Positions 16,798 to 19,376 of a DNA stretch of 19,376 bases are shown piece after piece (the stretch's first letter is position 1; the number at the start of each line of letters is the position of its first letter). A program made the translations under genes and the position numbers. The notes under the pieces are model-generated. The model was given only the letters and a program-made list of their open reading frames with translations. It was not told the origin of the DNA and did not search any database. This stretch comes from Physocladia obscura (taxonomy: Eukaryota > Chytridiomycota > Chytridiomycetes > Chytridiales > Chytriomycetaceae). Where the stretch lies: NCBI GenBank assembly GCA_027596945.1, contig JADGJH010000378.1:1-19376 (forward strand), in the 5' to 3' direction.

Positions 16798-19200
16798 ATG
16801 GCAGATCTGCAGTTACCACTGACAGTTGTGGCCCAAATACTGGGATACTGTGATGTGCGAACTGTTGCTAGAGCGCATTGTGGATGCCGGGTTCTGCGGA
16901 ACCATTTGCTTGGACTTGGAGCGCGCGAGTCTGATTCGCTTTGGGGATTCGGACATTTCACAGACCACCAAAACTTGCTCTTGCAGGCGCAATGCCGGTT
17001 CGCTCTGCCCAACGAGCCAGCTGTACGGCGCTTGGCTGTAAAGCGGCGGTGGGAACGAGCTGGCCCACCAAACTCGTCTGATCCTTCTTGCTCCAAATCC
17101 AAATCCAATACTACCATTATCTCTTCCACATGCCCCATCATTGCCCTCAATGCTGCAATTGTCGCCAATTCACATTTACGCCGTGCAAATAACTTGGAAA
17201 ATCCTGATGCTCAGCCAAAGTCAAAGGCAAACAATATTCTCGCTGTGGTGGACGCATTCGCGTATGTTGGGCCGCAAAAGTCTCTGGCTTTGGCAAATAC
17301 GACAGTTTCGGCAACGACAGTACCAATCGCTGCTGCTGCTGTAGCATCTATTTATACCCCCCCGTTCCCTTTCACTTCGACTATCATTGTTCCTCTTCCG
17401 CAGCCGTTACTGTTTGTGCAGAGTGCACAGCCTAGACTTCTGTTGGTGGTCAGTCTGGCAGATTACGCGCGAGTAACCGTGCGTACCACACCCCCTCTAC
17501 AGAAAAAGCCGTTTATTTTCCGGCTGCTTAACTGGACCCATGCTCCCTGGGTCTATTTTGTCGACCGCGACTCGTACCAGCGCCGCCTCTTTTTTTATGA
17601 CGCGGTTGCCCAAATCCTTGTTCCTGTCGTTGCTACCACTGCTACTCCAACCATCGCTCCTGATAGTGCTGCTAACCGTACAATCGAACCGTTAGATCCC
17701 TTTCACTTATTCGTTGACCCAGAAGACGCCACTGTCAACGATAACTTCGCTGCATTTGGTGACACTGTTATTTGGTGGACTTGGGTCAACGACGTTGGCG
17801 GAAATGAAGTCGAAATTAACCAAGCAGCCGAAAATGTGATTCATAATCCTGATACGCCGACGTTCGAAATTGTAAATGGTCGTCGTGTTCGCCGTCAAAC
17901 GCGCTACGAATTAAAAGTTCACGCTTATAAAATTACCAAAATTGCTGATATTTATGAAAATACGGCCAGCTCTGGCAATATAAATTCAACTAATCGCACC
18001 AGTATTGATTTGAACATAAATGTCATTGCTGGTGTTCAAGTTGATATTAAGCCTCTTTGGGTCCATCATATCCACTTAACTGCTTCACAAAATCTGTCTG
18101 CTCATTTAACAAACAATCGCCTTCATATTTTTCACCACAAGAAATTCAAACCTAAAAATCATGCTGAAATTGTTGCTCTGTACAGTTTTGATCTTGTCCA
18201 TGGCTTGGTTGAAGCTGAAACCATTCTTGAAAAAAATTTTAATCACAATGTCTACGAGGATTTCGATATCAATGGTGCAACTGTTAATAATAATGCTAAT
18301 GAAATCAATGCAGAAAATCTTGTTGTTGCTATTGGGGGAAATAATATTATTGAGGATGTAAATAACAGTAAGTTGCCGTATTTATATAATTCTCAAACAA
18401 TCAGAATAAACAACCAAAATGCAGCGACCACAAAAAGCTACGAGAACCCAGTTTTGCGGAAACTGATTGGAAGTCGCGCTAGCAATGAGCGTATCTACAC
18501 ACGTTTTCATGCCCTTGAATTCCACCGTAAACGTGATTTTTTCACGACCAATGGTTCAATTATTGATGAAAATGCAGATACTCAAGTTAATTCTGGCAAA
18601 CCAGCAACTGACAGTGAAGACGATATGTATATTACTGGATACGATCTTCCAGGATGTACTGATAAACTTTTTACTGTTCGTGACCACTCGTTGACAACAG
18701 CTCCTGAACCGCCACGACCACAACTATCTCTTGTCCTACATCCTGTTAAAGCTACTTCATCAAAAACTACCATCAACGTCAGTAATGGCCGCAACAACAA
18801 AAGCCGCAACAATAAAGAACAGCCCTCAAAAAATGATGTCAATAAGGAAAATACTGAAAACAACCCACTCTTTATTTTACCAATATCACTTGCTCCCAAA
18901 AACGTGTGGCGCCCAAGCACGCGCCAGGTAAGTCAAGACGGGAGCCTGCTTCTTGTTGCTGGCATTGAGGGAAGTCGGCGGTGCCTAAGGGTTGTTGATG
19001 TGGCTCACGGAGACGCTGAACGTGGAATCGTGCGAGCATTTTATCTTGATGATGTTGCCAATGGCGGTGGCCGAAAGAAAGTTGGTGGGGGGGTTTTTGT
19101 CATTTCCAGAAGAGATGAAGCTTATGATAGTGATACAAGTGTGGGTGGGGTGGGATGGCAGGTTGTTTTTGTCGAATGTGGTGGCGGAGTTAAAAACTGA
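16798..19200 (+). CDS. Unrecognised protein with F-box-like N terminus
   Basis: An open frame of 800 codons runs from the ATG at 16798 to the TGA at 19198-19200. The frame is also open upstream, overlapping the dynein end, but this is the only ATG before the F-box-like block and methionine is rare afterwards. Residues 4-38 (LPLTVVAQILGYCDVRTVAR and on) fit the spacing of an F-box, which in known proteins binds Skp1 in SCF ubiquitin ligases. Residues from about 70 are Ala/Ser/Thr-rich, the middle Asn-rich, and near the C terminus VSQDGSLLLVAGIEGSRRCL looks like one beta-propeller strand set. If the F-box reading holds, the rest would be a substrate-binding part. The Kozak context is weak (T at -3). 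The unbroken frame contrasts with the intron-dense neighbour; one in-frame intron at 18368-18424 is possible, shortening the protein to 781 residues. Confidence 0.6.
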   Translation: MADLQLPLTVVAQILGYCDVRTVARAHCGCRVLRNHLLGLGARESDSLWGFGHFTDHQNLLLQAQCRFALPNEPAVRRLAVKRRWERAGPPNSSDPSCSKSKSNTTIISSTCPIIALNAAIVANSHLRRANNLENPDAQPKSKANNILAVVDAFAYVGPQKSLALANTTVSATTVPIAAAAVASIYTPPFPFTSTIIVPLPQPLLFVQSAQPRLLLVVSLADYARVTVRTTPPLQKKPFIFRLLNWTHAPWVYFVDRDSYQRRLFFYDAVAQILVPVVATTATPTIAPDSAANRTIEPLDPFHLFVDPEDATVNDNFAAFGDTVIWWTWVNDVGGNEVEINQAAENVIHNPDTPTFEIVNGRRVRRQTRYELKVHAYKITKIADIYENTASSGNINSTNRTSIDLNINVIAGVQVDIKPLWVHHIHLTASQNLSAHLTNNRLHIFHHKKFKPKNHAEIVALYSFDLVHGLVEAETILEKNFNHNVYEDFDINGATVNNNANEINAENLVVAIGGNNIIEDVNNSKLPYLYNSQTIRINNQNAATTKSYENPVLRKLIGSRASNERIYTRFHALEFHRKRDFFTTNGSIIDENADTQVNSGKPATDSEDDMYITGYDLPGCTDKLFTVRDHSLTTAPEPPRPQLSLVLHPVKATSSKTTINVSNGRNNKSRNNKEQPSKNDVNKENTENNPLFILPISLAPKNVWRPSTRQVSQDGSLLLVAGIEGSRRCLRVVDVAHGDAERGIVRAFYLDDVANGGGRKKVGGGVFVISRRDEAYDSDTSVGGVGWQVVFVECGGGVKN
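18368..18424 (+). other. Candidate 57-bp in-frame intron
   Basis: A full-consensus donor GTAAGT at 18368 and an acceptor TGCAG ending at 18424 bound 57 bases that are AT-rich and within the 43-79 bp range of the dynein introns. The length is a multiple of three with no in-frame stop, so the reading frame is open with or without splicing. Spliced, NNS...AATTKSYE becomes NNTTTKSYE. The splice is inferred from the signals and size only. Confidence 0.4.
19132..19157 (+). repeat. G-rich tract near the F-box-like gene's 3' end
   Basis: The coding strand carries GGG, GGGG and GGG runs separated by single T bases (about 19142-19153), then GG, with a separate G7 run at 19087-19093. Closely spaced G runs of this kind can form a G-quadruplex in DNA or RNA. 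In protein it encodes Gly/Val-rich sequence (VGGVGW and KVGGGV), so codon composition alone may explain it. Confidence 0.4.
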
Positions 19201-19376
19201 GAGTTATTACTGGAGTCTTAGAGTAAAAATTACTCAGCCATAGAGAAAAAAAAAAAAAAAACAAATTTTTAAAAAAAAAAATAAAATTTAAATTTTTTGA
19301 TTATTTTTAAAATAACATTAAAATTAAAAATTAAAAAAAAAAATTAAATTAAAATTAAAAAAAAATAACAAGGCCA
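19201..19376 (+). terminator. A/T-rich 3' flank with candidate poly(A) signal
   Basis: After the stop come a perfect 6-bp hairpin, GAGTAA-AAA-TTACTC (19221-19235), a run of 16 A (19246-19261), and AATAAA at 19280-19285, about 80 bases past the stop. That spacing suits a poly(A) signal, although the sequence is so A-rich that chance matches are likely. The rest to the window end is A/T low complexity with no gene. Confidence 0.35.

Noticed and set aside
16737..17168. 143-codon minus-strand open frame over the gap and F-box-like start
   Set aside because: It reads Lys/Ser-rich from the T-rich gap and has no recognisable domain. The plus-strand frame is much longer and has an F-box-like start.
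17262..17403. Possible intron with GTATGT donor and a pyrimidine-rich CCGCAG acceptor in the F-box-like gene
   Set aside because: The 142-bp length would break the frame, is longer than any dynein intron here, and the unspliced translation reads as ordinary protein.

Overview
The window is eukaryotic nuclear DNA. It is AT-rich and carries a protein-coding gene split by many very short GT-AG introns (43-79 bp). The main gene encodes an axonemal (motile-cilium or flagellum) dynein heavy chain, so the organism builds motile 9+2 type cilia or flagellate sperm. The protein is close in sequence and length to animal outer-arm beta-type chains (DNAH9/DNAH11/DNAH17 group). A compact-genome invertebrate animal is the best guess, but a non-animal flagellate cannot be excluded from this window alone.

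Layout, left to right. Positions 1-90 are GC-richer than what follows and may hold the last codons of a gene that starts outside the window. Positions 90-1010 are AT-rich and largely unassigned. Positions 1016-2043 hold several broken reading frames. One of them (1329-1697) looks like the C-terminal part of a transposon-associated protein and is interrupted by two stop codons. Positions 2044-2438 form the presumed promoter and 5' leader of the dynein gene and include a pair of TGAGTCAT boxes.

The dynein gene runs from the ATG at 2439 to the TGA at 16748. I joined 16 exons using the protein family as guide. They sum to 13,467 nt (4,488 residues), divide exactly by three, and give a continuous tail, linker, AAA1-AAA6 motor, stalk and C-terminal domain. 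All four expected P-loops are intact, so the gene looks functional.

Forty-nine bases after its stop, on the same strand, begins a second open frame (16798-19200, about 800 residues). It has an F-box-like N terminus, Asn-rich middle and perhaps one propeller-like repeat near the C terminus. I do not recognise it as a known family. It may contain one 57-bp intron that leaves the frame open. The window ends in A/T-rich low-complexity sequence with a candidate poly(A) signal.

The two genes show no functional connection beyond their unusually close spacing. I found no RNA genes, CRISPR arrays or intact mobile elements, and nothing that amounts to a new multi-gene system. The points worth a second look are the gene spacing, the 33-nt microexon, the candidate stop-free intron, a charged insertion in the dynein tail, and the unrecognised F-box-like protein.
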